From positions 382,001 to 446,000 of the forward strand of contig JADPYG010000089.1 of NCBI GenBank assembly GCA_017654735.1: DNA of 64,000 nucleotides. The letters run 5' to 3'. Source of the stretch: Vishniacozyma victoriae (lineage: Eukaryota; Basidiomycota; Tremellomycetes; Tremellales; Bulleribasidiaceae). A program made the position numbers and the translations under genes. The notes under the pieces were generated by a model. That model was given only the letters and a program-made list of their open reading frames with translations, had not been told where the DNA came from and searched no databases. Position 1 is the stretch's first letter, and every line of letters starts with the position of its first letter. Shown one piece after another: positions 34,691-47,500 of the stretch.

Positions 34691-36246
34691 CTTTAGATTC
34701 CGTAAACAAGGGGTTTGCCCCGAATAATATGATCACTTTGCCGAACTTTCGATGTCGGCTAATTACATTGAAACCGAAGCCAACGATCAAACAAATCCGG
34801 CATAGCTCACGTTTCGTACTAGACATCCATTTCTGGCTTCAGCTAAGACATCCCCCGCATACCCCTTTCTCGCATCTCATGACCACCTACGACGTACGAC
34901 GTTTCAATGTCCCATGTGTCACGTGAAAACTCCCCAGATGACGCATCTGATCCTGACGAGCCTGGAAAGACCTAGTTTTCGAAGCCTATTGCTCTTTCTG
35001 GTGTCCAGTCCCATCTCCACTGGCCTTCCCCTTTCCATAAACCTTTTCGGAAGTTTGCCAGCATCCATGAGAATGGGAAGGCGATGATCCTTCTTCTTGC
35101 CGTGTCGCCGAGCCGATCCAAGACATATGAACTGAGAATCAATCAGCCCAGTCAACCTCAGCGTCTTATACAATAACAAGAGCTACTCACATCATGTCAT
35201 TGAACCTAAAAACCACCCCGAGTATCGACTCCATCACTTCCATCCACATCAAAGCCGAGCTTGCGGTATACAACCTACGAATGGCGGGTCTTGATCCGAC
35301 TACCGAGGCCGGGGGTGAAGCTCCTATCCCGCTGTCGACTGACGGGACCGTCACCACCGCTGAGACCGTTGTTCAGGTATCTATCCCTCCCTCTATTCAG
35401 GTATCTGTTCCTCCCGTATCCGAGATATCCTCCAATTAGCCAGGTCCCCGAGCATTCAGCATGTATTTACATAAGAGTGGGAAGTGATACAAGCGAGTCC
35501 AGGTTCCATAGGGTCTGTTTCGGTGTTAACATTTGCCAAGGCCAGCCTCAATACGCCGTCTCGATCAATAACTGTCAAGATAGCCAATCTCCCTTTTGTT
35601 TTCATGCCGAGTGGATTGGTTGTACCTGAATTCAGGTACCACAGAGAGACAAATCCAGCTGCAAACGGGAGATCGACATTGGCTCAGGGTAAGGAGAAGA
35701 AGTTACTCCTTTGGGTAGTTTCTTATATCTTCGTTCAACTAGTCGGGACATGCTGAGGTTACCGGTCGGGAATTGACTGTAGATCTTTCATACCTTATCC
35801 TCTATTCTCGGCTCTGGTTGATATAGGCATCGAGATAGCCTGTCAGTCCCTGGAACTCGTTCGATATCTCTGGCTTGCCTTCCGCTTCCTACATCAGTGC
35901 AACAGCTTGCTGGTTCAGTCAGTTCGACATCGTCTTCTTGTCCGACAGCATCAACGAACGGTCACTTCGTCAGACTACCCCGGTGTTCAGCTGTCTCGGA
36001 ATCATCTTCCAATATCAGTCTGGCCACCGATCTAGCCCTTTGATTAAGGCGATCAAAGCTGGAGGATTGATTTGGTACCGCTACCATTAGTTTAGTTTGG
36101 GAAGAGGATATTACACCCAAGCATTTCATGTACGTCCTCCTCGGTCATGCTGCACCACGGTACTGCTCTCTATCCAACCGAGCTGACCCATAGATCCAAG
36201 AATCTTACCATAGAGTCATCGATACCGAACCGACCAGGACCCCACG
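34691..36246. other. 1.56 kb without a confident gene
   Basis: The longest plus-strand frame here starts at ATG 35194 (MSLNLKTTPSIDSITSIH) and runs 81 codons with a Val/Pro-rich end containing a near-duplicate VSIPPSIQVSVPP. It could be a small gene or a remnant, but there is no second line of support. Other short frames look random. The right end is presumably the promoter of the phosphodiesterase gene. Confidence 0.35.
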
Positions 36247-39200
36247 ATGCAGCCTCCCTCCTTATCGTCAGGTCAACCGGCCCTCTCCGTCCTCGTCCTC
36301 CTACCGGCTTCGGCGCACATGTCTGCACAAAACGCCTCGCCCCTCGCTCCCGTATCAAGACCTCCACCATTCACAACTCGGAAATCAGGATCTACAGTCC
36401 CTTCACTGAAATCGATAAATTCGCCCCAAAATCCCTCTCGACTGCGCTATAATGATATCTCACCTGATGAGGAACGTAGTACCCTCGACCCGTTAAATCA
36501 TCTCCAGGTGGGAAGAAGGTCGAGTTTAGCACCTGGCTTAGGAGCTGGGACCGAGGTTCGAGCACCGGATTCGAGGCATATTCCGAGACTGGGAGCTATC
36601 GAGCCGTCTCCCCCTGGAACACCCGAACGGACCGAGAGCCCTTCCTTCGATGACCACTCCGGGGACGATCGTTCTGGGAACTTTGGAGATTATGAATTAT
36701 CGGATAGTATATCATCGAGGAAGGGGCAGAGTCCGAGGGAGCTGCCGACACCGGTCTTACCACCTGTCTCGACCGAGGCGCCAGCGTTCGGATCGCGGAA
36801 CCCAGCTTCAAACTCGGCCACTTCCGCAAGAACGAAACGTCGGCCGCAGACAAGTGCAACATCTCGTGCAGGTCCAGGCGGACAGAGGAGTAGTATGGCC
36901 CTACCCTCAGGCTCAGGATTGGGAATGGGAGGTGGATCAGGATTGAGGAGTCGACCGGGATGGGAAGCGGATGAGGTGGTTGGACATCTGCGTGAGAGTG
37001 GACTTGAAGGTATGTCCCCTTGTCCTTCTTATCGTTCATCTGTTCCTGCTCCACTATTCTTTTCATCTACATGCCATACGGCCGGGGACGGGAAGTCGAG
37101 GCACGGTGTTTCATCCCTTTCTCACCCCTTTACCCCTGTTAGCAAGGATACCTTTCGGGTCTGATCCGAAGCTAAAACTCACACAATCACTTCCTTTACC
37201 TTCTATCCCCGCGTGTGCATGGTCCGGAAGTTTTCCTTAGCGCCGTTCCTGCTGGGAATTCTGGGGGTTCCTTGCTGATGATCCACTCTTTTGCCATTTC
37301 ACAACTGATCCACAGTGACGCTTGTTCGTAATACATCGCATTTACCACCTCTCCTTTCTTCACCTTCTGACTCTGGATCGATTTCATCCATTTCTGCAAG
37401 ACCATCGCAAGTCTCGACCATCACTCCTGTCATCTTGGTCCCATTGTGCGATTCACCTACTATCCCTTCACTCTCCCTTTTACTCGCTCAGGGTACGACA
37501 CCGACTGCCGTGTGTTTTCAACAGGATCTACTTGAACGAGCTCAACAGACTGAACAAGAGTGGTTACCTTCCGCCCTCGCTCAAATTCGAGAGGTCATCA
37601 GTATGCGAGATTACAAGACGTCATCAACGTATGAATTACCGATCGTACTCGCCTATTCTGCCAATCCCGCACTCAACCCATCAACAACTCAACAGTGTAT
37701 CTCTGTTGGAGCTGCTGGAGTCTTGAAACCACCATTTCATGCCGAGACTGCTCGACTCGTCAAGCGAATGATCCGCGCAGCAAGAGAGGGGCGGATTTCG
37801 TCCGTCGTTGAACTGCCCCAAGAACATGGTCGTCACCTCACACCTAATCCGAATTCACTCCATTCGTACGGCGGCACTGAGGATAATGGGACAAAGGTTG
37901 TTTTACCCCCGACAGCGCTTGATATGGGCGGGGAACACGAGGGTGAAAAAGTGTTATCTGCCGCCATGACCCATCGGAGACAAAACTCTACCAACAGCAT
38001 CAATTCTCGAAATCAACAATCAACAAATCAACTCAGCCTTGATAGTCTATCGCCTATCGATCCAAACCGTATCAGGCGACAGGACATGTCTATCCTCACC
38101 CCTACAACAGCTCGACAAAGCACAGCTCCGACTTCTACGACCGACCAGCGGAATCATGCAATTCACCCTTACGTCGCTAGTATGGGTCGGTACAAACCTA
38201 CCACTGTCCCTCGACGTCGTTCAGTCGATGTGGGGTGTTTGTCGCTGGCTCTAGAGAGAGCAACGACGGCGTTCGAAGGCCCACTGGCAGTGACCGATTC
38301 ACAGGGGTTCGCATTCCCTCCGCCTGCTCCTTCCACCGGGCTGAAGCGTGGTAAAACACAAGTTGGGCTGGATCGACATGTCCCGACTGAAGAGGAATCG
38401 ACCGAAACGCATTTGGCTGAATTACTCAGTGCCATGTACTGTCAGTCTACCGCTGCTATGGATGTTCAAATGGCAGAGTACGAAGAGTGAGTGCTTCTCT
38501 GGTTTGGTGGGAGGTGCTGATGGTAGATTATCTGCTCCGATGACCGAGTCTCATCGTCGGAAATTGGTCGATGCCCTTGGTACATGGGATTTCAAACCTC
38601 ATGAACTTGATGATGGGGATCTGTTTAGGGTTGCCACTTTGCTGTTTGAGGCTGTCCTCAGTAGTGAAGGCCTAGTTGGCTTGGGCATTGACCGAGGTAA
38701 GTTCACGTCTCAAACTCCAAGCATGGCTAATTAGTAGATCAAATAAACGGTCTCCTATACGCCATCCGAGCGATATATCACGCTCCAAACCCTTATCACA
38801 ATTACGTCCACGCCATCGATGTTCTCCAAGCAACATATTCCTTCCTAATGGATATTGGTGTTGTGCCTCCCTATTCGTACCTCCTCGAAACCAACGGGAA
38901 ACCATGGCAGCGACCTGACGAAATGACGAAACCTGTCTGTGGAGTTGGTACCCGCAGGGCTAGGGAGGTTTTACGCCCTCAGGATGTTTTAGCGGTGCTA
39001 GTAGCTGCCATGGGACATGATGTCGGTCATCCTGGATTGAGTAATGCTTTCATGGTGAGTCTCTCTCTACATGAATGGATGCAAGGATGTGGAGCGAGGA
39101 TTGGCTGATGATAGAAAAACGCCAAGACACCGCTGTCGGAGGTTTACGACGATAAATCGGTACTCGAGAACATGCACTGCATGCTCCTCGCCCGATTACT

Positions 39201-40233
39201 ACGCAAACACGGCTTTTATTTCCTCATCTGCCCCTCGATAACTCGCCAAGAAGGTTTCAAAGCTAAAGGATTTAGAAAGGTCCTATATTCATCTGTACTA
39301 GCTACAGATATGAGTCTACATTTTGCCTGGATCGCCCGCTTGAAGGACTTTGGAGCTGGTCTAAGGACAGGAAAGGAATCGAGTGATGAGGATGATCGAA
39401 TAATGCTTTGTCAGGCTATTATAAAATGCGCCGATATCAGTAACCCTGTACGTTCTTCATTCTTACAGACGAGCTTGAGCTAATGATAGACGCGCCCCAT
39501 TGACGTATCCGAACATTGGAGTAGTGTTCTACTAGAGGAATGGGCGAAACAGGCTTCTTTGGAGCAGGATTTGGACCTGCCGGTATCGGTGATTGCTAGT
39601 GCCGATGCTGCTTTACAGGCCAAGGGACAGATTGGATTTATCGATCTCTTCACTCAGCCGCTGTTTGAAGCTGTCTCGGAGATCTTACCTGGTGAGTACC
39701 CCTGTCACCTAACCGCATGCTTTGGGCAGGGCTGAATAGCAGAATTGCAAGAATACGCCAATTCATGCGCATCGAATCGAGCGCTGTGGCAGACTCGCCT
39801 GGATCATTATAATTCCCAGCCCGACACTCAGAGATTGATCGTCCAGCCTGCTATCGAAGACGCAGCGACCGACGAGAGGTTTAGGTCGTTACTACCCCTT
39901 CTGCTACCCGTTTCAATACTCGAATCAACGCACACTCTCGACTCCGCCGATTTCGTCAATTCCCCAAGCCGCATGGGCGGTACGAACCTATCCCTCACCC
40001 CGCCTTCTTCTCATTCATATACATCGCATGTCACTAGTACGAATACCAGCTCATTGGGCGAAAGTCCTTCAACAAAAGCGATGCGAGCGGTGTATCATAC
40101 CAACCTCCTTCAACAGCGGCATAGACTCAGTACATGGGCTGGAGGTGGAAAAGTGGGTGTACCCATCCCTGGTGTCGGAGGGATTGATCTAGATTACGAT
40201 AGACGATTAAGTACGCCTGGAGGTGTCTTGTAG
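36247..40233 (+). CDS. PDE2: Class I 3',5'-cyclic-nucleotide phosphodiesterase with receiver-like domain
   Basis: Hydrolyses cAMP and so limits PKA signalling. Exons: 36247-37009, 37316-38486, 38527-38696, 38735-39054, 39115-39447, 39490-39691, 39743-40233; 1149 residues. The N-terminal 250 residues are disordered. Residues about 280-410 resemble a response-regulator receiver: strand VILVPLCDS, LPIVLAYSA, GAAGVLKPPF with the conserved Lys, and helix LVKRMIRAARE. The catalytic HD domain contains HNYVHAIDVLQAT, MGHDVGHPGLSNAFM and CADISNP, the metal-binding His and Asp motifs of class I enzymes. Intron 1 is 306 bases and could hide a small exon. Exon 4 has tandem acceptors (ttagtag). The assignment to fungal Pde2 is by domain; the LisH regulator of the Flo8 type in this window belongs to the same pathway in other fungi. 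Confidence 0.9.
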
Positions 40234-40763
40234 CCGGGTACTAGCTAGCCTTGTAACCTAGAGGTAATCAAGTGCATGTATTACCTGTTTAGGGAATATG
40301 AAAATCCACAAGGGGTTACGGAGTGAAGGCGTCTTTCTCAGGGTGAATTAAGCATTTCAATATCGGGAGCTATAGGTTTACAGAGTTACTGCCCCTCCCC
40401 CCATACGTCTTGTAATAGTACACAAGCATCCATCAAAGGACTCCTACTCTCACTCCCACTCGAACACCCGGCGCTTATACCCCTGAGAGAATCATTCCCT
40501 TCCGCCTTTTTCCGTATGCCCACACCTATAGTCAAGCCTTCTATAACAATTATATAATTATACCGATACCGCCAACTTAATTTATCTCCTGGAGTAGAGT
40601 AGACCAAAATTAAGAAGCTCTAGTGTAAACTATATCATCCGCAACACGACATGAGGTTTAGCAATTGATCAAAAGCAACAAACGACATACACGACCTCGA
40701 CTCGCCACGCCACGTTCCGATACCCCTCTCATTGGTGTCACGGCGCGATCCGGCGAATCCGGT
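40234..40763. other. Intergenic, no gene seen
   Basis: It holds the 3' end of the phosphodiesterase gene and the promoter of the bHLH gene. The bHLH frame is open upstream to 40665 without an ATG, so an additional 5' exon cannot be ruled out. Confidence 0.45.
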
Positions 40764-43700
40764 ATGCTAGCTTCCAGTTCATCTCAACCTCACTCTCTTA
40801 CCGATACATACGCGCATCCTTACGGAAACGGGAACGGGAATACGACCGATAACGGTCCCCCATCCAATATGCCTTCTCCACAAGGAGGAGCCAACGATTT
40901 ATTCCCACTCGATTTCCTTACGTTTTCAAACTTTGATGCCTCCTCGCCCCACCAAAATCAGAATCAGAACTCGGGGTCAATTTCGAATGGCGAGAAGGAT
41001 CAGAACGGGATGGACTTTGATCTCGCTCAATTCCAGCAGACCTTAGATGGCGCAGGGGAGGGACAATCACACCATTCTCATACGCAGTCACATTCTGGGA
41101 ATGCTAGTGGGAGTGGTAGTCGGAGGGGATCAATAGATAAAAGGTCGGGTAGGGGACGGAGTAGTATCTCCTCCCTTGCTGGGATTGGAGGGATGGAGGT
41201 GGATCAGCAACAACAGGGCCAAATGGATTTCCAAGCTATGTTGGATGCTGCTGCTTCTTCCGGTACGCAGGGGCAGGAGAGCTATGATCAAACCGCCGCC
41301 CAGGCCGGTCTACTCCAACAGCAGGTTAGACACGTCCCCTAGACTGGTATAGGAATGACTCTGATGTTTAGCTCGAGCATATACATATGCAGTCCCCACT
41401 GATATTCGGGAATGGGAACGGCCAACAAAGCAATTACAATAATCTGGCACAATATCTCGCCTCTCCCCCCGGTGATCAATCCTCCGAAGCCGAGGTCGAG
41501 AAGAAGAAATGGATGCTAGCTACTGGTTTAGGAGGCATGTTTACGCCTGGTAAGTCTGCGCTCTCCTCTTCAGAACGTTTTTACCTAGAAAATATGCTGA
41601 CGAGTAGGACCTAGCTCAGAAATGATCGCTCAGAATCGACCTGATCAGATGTCACCTATCCAATTGGAGATGCTAGCTAGGGAATTTGACGGAGATGTAA
41701 GTACACTTTAATCTGCCGAGGGGTACAAAGGACTGACTATCAGTTCACCAATATCGCTCCTCTCATGTCGCCTGCTTTATCACAACAACAATCCAGTTCA
41801 AGCTACACATCCCCTCAAACTGCCATGTTCGCTTCAAGCTCCAGGACACCGAATCAGCAGTCTTACAATACCCAACAACAACAGCCAGCACCGCAATCGC
41901 GTTCACCACTCGAAGCGTTACAGATCCAACAAAGGCATTTCCAAGAACAATTGGCTTTATTACAACATCAACAGCGTCAATTACAAGCTACGGCAGAAGC
42001 TGTTGCTGCAGCTAGCAATTCACCCTACGTAAACGGGACAAATCCAAGCAGCGGATCTTCTCGACCTGTCACTACTCCAGGAGTGGGGTCGCATAGTACG
42101 AATCCCTCGCCCTCCTACTTTTCACCCTTAACCTCTCCCGCTTTGGAGGCAACAAGCAGATCAGGAGGATTCCGCCACCAACATCAACATCATCAACAGC
42201 AATCAAACTACTCGCCAAACTTCGATCCCCGAGCCAAAAGGCAACCACACCCTCTTTCCGCATTATCGTCTCCTGCTTTGAATCCTATTGGATCGTCCGG
42301 TGGTGCTCAACAGACTTTATCGCCAGCTCTGAATCCCCAGAATAACACGGACATGTCGGATCCGGATTATTACAGGGCGTTAGTTGGGATGTTGGATGGA
42401 ATTCAGCAGGTGCCGCAACAACAGGTACAACAGCGTCAAGTCCAGCAATACCAACAGGGATCCACCTCGAATTATTCTTCGCCAGCTGCATTGCAGTATA
42501 TCGACACATCCGCCTTATCCTCGCCCATGGTCGGCCCTCAGTCTGCCACTTCGAATGGTCACGGGCATGGACCAGGCCCAAACAGGCAAGCTCTACCATC
42601 CCGCACGCGACCTAGTCCAATGATCAAGCCCTCTCCACATATCAGAGGCCATCATTCCCGTCAAGGATCTACTTCTGTCAACCACTCGCCAAACGTCCAG
42701 TACTCCCAGAAATTCAATGGACCTTCTGTGCCTCAGCCGAATTACTTGCCTCCCGCTGCCATCGACCAAAGAGGAGTTCAAGCGCATCATCAACAAATCG
42801 CTCGATCTGCTACTTCAGAAACTCCATCACCTGTTGATCTAAGTACGATAATGCCTCCTCCACCTTTACCCAATAACCTGAATGGGAAAGCAGTGACACC
42901 AATGACGCCGGCTAGTTTGATGAACCTAGGAGGTAGAACAGCGGATGTTGGAAACACGCAGGAAGGGGCTGCAATGACCAAGAGACCAGTCGGATCGAGG
43001 GCTGCTCAGACTTCCAGACCCATTCGGAAGACTGTCAACGGAAGTTCCGGGCCCACTGCGAGCGGTTCTGGAGCGAATGGAGCCGGCAAGAAAGTGAAGA
43101 TCGCCCCAGCTGGCAAGAGGACTTTGGCCGCCCGACCACCAGGTGTTGGCGTCAGAGCTGGTGAGTTCATATCCCCTCATCCTCAAAGTAGTGAGCTGAT
43201 GACAGCAACGAAAGGTGCAGCCGCAGCCGCAGCCGCACAACCAGAAGGCGAAAGTCGTAAGACATCGCATAAAGCAGCCGAGCAAAAACGACGTGATTCC
43301 TTAAAAGCCGGTTTCGATGAGCTCCGTCTACTCCTCCCACCTATAAACACCGAAGCGCTCGATCCAGAATCGGGCGAACCGATCCCAGGATCCTCCGCTC
43401 CGAGATTACTACCAAAATCATCACTTGTACCCGACGATAATCCAAACAGAGGAGTATCAAAGGTAGCTCTACTCAAATTCTCGAATGAATATATAGAGAG
43501 ACTCCACGAAAAGGTCGATAAGAGGGATGAATACATTGAAAGACTCCGTCAGGAAATCTCAAGGCTAAGAACCGGAGATGCAGAAGAGGAAGTGAGGGGT
43601 CTAGAAGGTCAAGATCTACTGGAAATGGACATGATGGATGGAGAAGAGGAGTATGATGGTCTTGATGATGATGAGGGTGTTGAAGGTGAAGAGGAAGAAG

Positions 43701-43840
43701 GAGAGGAAGGGGATGAATTGGACGAAATGGAATTGGATGCGGATGATGATGGGGAATATATGGAAGGGTCGCGGAGGAGGTCGAAAGGTGGGATCGTAGG
43801 CAAGAGTCCGGCTTTGGGGCCTAGTAGGGTCAAGGCTTGA
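40764..43840 (+). CDS. bHLH transcription factor, Gln/Ser-rich
   Basis: Nuclear DNA-binding protein, 959 residues. Exons: 40764-41324, 41372-41549, 41608-41696, 41744-43160, 43206-43840. The start MLASSSSQPHSLTD is the first ATG in the open frame. Most of the protein is low-complexity Gln, Ser, Pro and Asn. The bHLH domain (about residues 765-850) reads SHKAAEQKRRDSLKAGFDEL with H-E-R-type DNA contacts (His, Glu, Arg), then an unusually long loop rich in Pro and Ser (PESGEPIPGSSAPRLLPKS) and helix 2 GVSKVALLKFSNEYIERLHE continuing into a leucine-zipper-like coiled coil (VDKRDEYIERLRQEISRLRT). The C-terminus is strongly acidic, then basic (RRRSKGG). E-box binding is expected. The 45-base intron 43161-43205 is in frame and easily missed. 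Confidence 0.88.
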
Positions 43841-43976
43841 GGATGCTCTAGAGGGAGATAGTCGCGGACATTATTACTCGGAGTAATCGTGTAAATTTAC
43901 AGTAGAGTATCATCTTATATATACATCATACATCATGTACGCTTATTGCTATAAACAAGCTTCCTCTGGTGCCAAT

Positions 43977-44369
43977 TCAAGCACTCTCGTCTGCTGATGC
44001 CTGGTCGCCTCCATTCACGGAGTCTGTGACCTTCCCGCTCCGGCCCTCCTGCGACTGCGTTGGGGATGTCACTCCCTGTGAGGGTGAAGGGGTCCTGCTA
44101 GGGGGTCGAGATGGGGTTCGGGACGGGCGAAGATTGTCGGCAAATCGAGATCCAGCTTCGGACCAGCGTTTGGGGTCGGCTTCATCTGAGCCGCGTCGTC
44201 GTAGTTCGAATGGTGTCAGGTTTGGCACAAAGGCAGGTCTGGGCACGTCCGAGCCTGATGCAAGCTTGCTGTTCCCCTCGACGTCAGACTGGTGCCCAGT
44301 GACGTCGGTGCGAGGTGCACGGGCATGGGTGGAGGTGGGCGTTGAGGTGATGACAAATTCAAAAGGCAT
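43977..44369 (-). CDS. Small Ser/Pro-rich hypothetical protein
   Basis: Single-exon frame of 130 residues starting MPFEFVITSTPTSTHARAPR; the frame is open further upstream to 44456, but this ATG gives the most protein-like start. The central part PAFVPNLTPFELRRRGSDEA has an RRGS site of the PKA type, followed by PSRTPSRPPSRTPSPSQG repeats. No known domain is visible. It lies between the 3' ends of the bHLH and MIP1 genes, on the same strand as MIP1. It could be a real small gene or a long open frame favoured by composition. Confidence 0.45.
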   Translation of the reverse strand: MPFEFVITSTPTSTHARAPRTDVTGHQSDVEGNSKLASGSDVPRPAFVPNLTPFELRRRGSDEADPKRWSEAGSRFADNLRPSRTPSRPPSRTPSPSQGVTSPTQSQEGRSGKVTDSVNGGDQASADESA

Positions 44370-44570
44370 GTTGAGTAAGAAGGACGGTTTAGGCGATTGT
44401 GTAGGTGTGCTTGTGTAAGTATAATTGTGAGTACTTATGAGTAGATATGAGTACATGGGCGCCAGAGACAGTCAGCATCGCCATCCCTCTTATTTCCTTT
44501 GTACGCATGACCTGAAACGAATGCATGGAAAGCATTAAAGGAGCAAGCGTAAAGAGGCGGTGCCAACTTT

Positions 44571-47500
44571 TCATCCAGTAGCAGACTTTCTGCTATCCTC
44601 CCAAACCGCCTCCCAATCAGCAGCGGTCATATCATGCTGCCCCTCCACATCCCTGCCAGCCTCATGATCAACTTGCTCCTCAATCTTCCTCTCCACAACC
44701 TTCCTCTTCCGGGCGGTTCGAGGTTTAGCAGGAGGAGGGGTCCATGGTATATCCGTCCTTAAAGGGGTTTGAGATTCCAACCATCTCTTTGGGGGGGTTG
44801 GGGTTGATGCTGCTTGAGCTTTCAGGAACATTTGATGTTTGGACGAAGTTATATTCCCGAATAGCGCTACTGGGGCTTCTTTATGGATATCGCTGGCTTC
44901 AACTTCCAACTCTGTTGGTTTGATTATAGGTCCAAGGGAGCCACCATTGGTTTTGAGGAGTAGTTGTTCGATATCGAGAGATTCGCCAGCTGGGATGGGA
45001 CGAGGATGAGAAGGCGTTTCACAAGTCATAAACACCTCTTTCCTTAGGACATGATCGACATCGACAGCCGAGAAGAATGCGACTCCTTGTGGCAGATCGT
45101 CGATTCCGAGATTATAGCTGAATAAAGCCCTTGTCCAGGCATTGGCGATTTGGAGTGCCATGGCTGTTCTATAGCGATCTCCTTCTTCGGCCAAGTATCG
45201 GACTTCGTCGTGGACGGAAAGAAGGTAGCGAGCTTTGATGTCGTAATTCGAAATCAGGTACTCCATCGAGACAATCAAGAGGTGGAGGTAATCGACACCG
45301 GACGATTGGACCACCCAATTAATTCTCGAAGGGAGGTAAGAAGAAGCGTCTTCAAGGTAGGTCTTTCGTAATGCTCTTGTGACTCCGCATCCTAGTGCTG
45401 GGGTGGTAGGTCGGTCCGAGAGGGCAATAGCTTCGAGGGTATTGAACAAGAAACTCTCACTTCCGCCATACCACAATGACGAAACAGCAGCGGGAGCTTG
45501 GGATTTCAATCGAAAAGCCCTAGATCCTTTGGTGGCTTCATAAAGCTTATCGGCCCTTTTCGCCGCTTTTTCTTTCGTCAATGTCGAGTCACCTTGAAGC
45601 AAAAGTTGGACAGCATGTTTCTTGCCAGCCCCGTAGATTCGAGAGTAATTGAACACCTTGGCGGAATCTCGAGAGATACTAAGGATAGAAGCCGTTTTCG
45701 AATGTAGATCCGTTCCTGCACTTTTCGTTCCTTCGAGTGTCATCCATCCAATGGCCGTAGCACCGTGTAGACCGAACTGAGAATCACCCATGACACTAGC
45801 GATCCAAAGTTCTTCTGAATCCACATCCGCTCCAACAATCGAATATCCAGGCGGAGCGCGGACCATGGCCTTTAGTTCTGAGCCCACGCGGTTCTTCTTG
45901 GCGTTACTCGCTGTCAACCAGGTCGCTTCCACTGCCCGCCGAGTGACGGTCCCCATAGTGATGACCTGGGGTAGAATCATCCCTTTACTTCTATCTCCAT
46001 TTCGATATACTACCATCTGATCCATGATCCTCTCCCTCGACGACATCCAATATGAACAAAGGACATTCATATTAGTAGCTGACGAAGCAGCTTTCGCAGC
46101 GGCTTCATCCCCATCCTCGGCAGTTGCTGAACTAAGTTCTCCACTCTCGATGGCTTTGACGAAAGATTTGGAAAGTGGATTACCGACATTATGCCCTTCT
46201 CCATCTTTATGCGGTAATCTGAAATAAACATGTTTCTTATCGTCGGCAAATACTTCGTCTCCTTTCTTTTTCGGATCGAATTCGACAGGTGGACCACGAG
46301 AGTCATTCTTCTTGCTTTTCTCTATCGTGTACTGTGATTTCGGGATTCGGTAGAGCCACCTGTAATTCCGACTCAGGATCAGAGGGAAGCCCTGCCATTG
46401 TAGGCGGAGTAGGAGGGGGGCGACGGATTTCTTGGTGGTCAAATCGAGTTCGCCAAATGCCACTCGATCATTGGTGGGAGCAACAGTCAAGTCCCAGTAC
46501 CATTTCGGCCATGTCCCATTTGGCGTCTTGACTCTAGATTTAGCTTTCGCTGGTTTGGGGAGAGCATCGGCTTCAACAGCGGGTGATGCTGTCGTTTCTG
46601 CCGATCAGCTGGTTTGACTTCAACGCCCTGGTCAGCTTACCGACTGGCGCCCAATCCAACTGTGATCCCCAAGGATCATCCATGCCCCTGCTCCTCAGAT
46701 CCTCCAAGCTTTTCCTCAAATCGCCCTCCAATTCCGCGACAACACTACTCTTCCCAGTCATCTTCTCCAGCAGCCCCTGATACCCCTCGCTCTTCAACTC
46801 TCCCTTCCGTACCAATGCCCCCGCACCAGGTCCGACCAATTTCGTGCGCCTAGGCTCATCAGGTCCGCTAATCCGGAAGAAAGCGTGTTCTTCAAGTAAT
46901 CTCTCCAAACGATGATCACTTGCCGAGGAAGACAGGTCGACGGGTTCACCGTGGGTGTCGACGTATGTTGAGATTTGAGAGTGTGGGACGTAGAAGCACC
47001 AATTATGTTTCTGGAGATGGACTACTGGATGGGATTTGTAGGTGAGTCGTAAGAGGAGTGGGACGAGGTAACGAAGAGAGTAGTTCGATAGAATTCCCTT
47101 GGGTTCCTTTTCCATGGTGGCAAGCCAGGCTGGGGTACCCGTTTCTGTCGAGGTTGGTGTGGTCGGTACATCCCTCCACGAAGCCGTCTCGGCGGTGGAT
47201 GGACTGGCCGCAGGGGAGGATGCCTCCGGATTGGTCGGATCGAACTCATCCGCCCACCTGGCCGGCTTGTCCGTCCAATCCAATTGCTGACTCCAAGGAT
47301 CATCCTGCTTTCCTGCTTTCCTAGCTTTCTCCGCAAGTACTCTTAGAGCCTTCTTCACCCCTTGGTCCATTTCCCTATATTTACTCTCCGCACTTTCCAG
47401 GTATTCCTGCCAGCTCTCGTTGACAGGCAGGAAACTACTTCCCATCGTCAAGATACCCGCGAAACTCGCTGGATGAGGACACGAATCTAGGAAGAGAGGT

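Noticed and set aside
35194..35439. 81-codon frame as a separate gene
   Set aside because: There is only an open frame with an ATG; there is no domain, no downstream exon and no second evidence, so it is mentioned only in the intergenic description.
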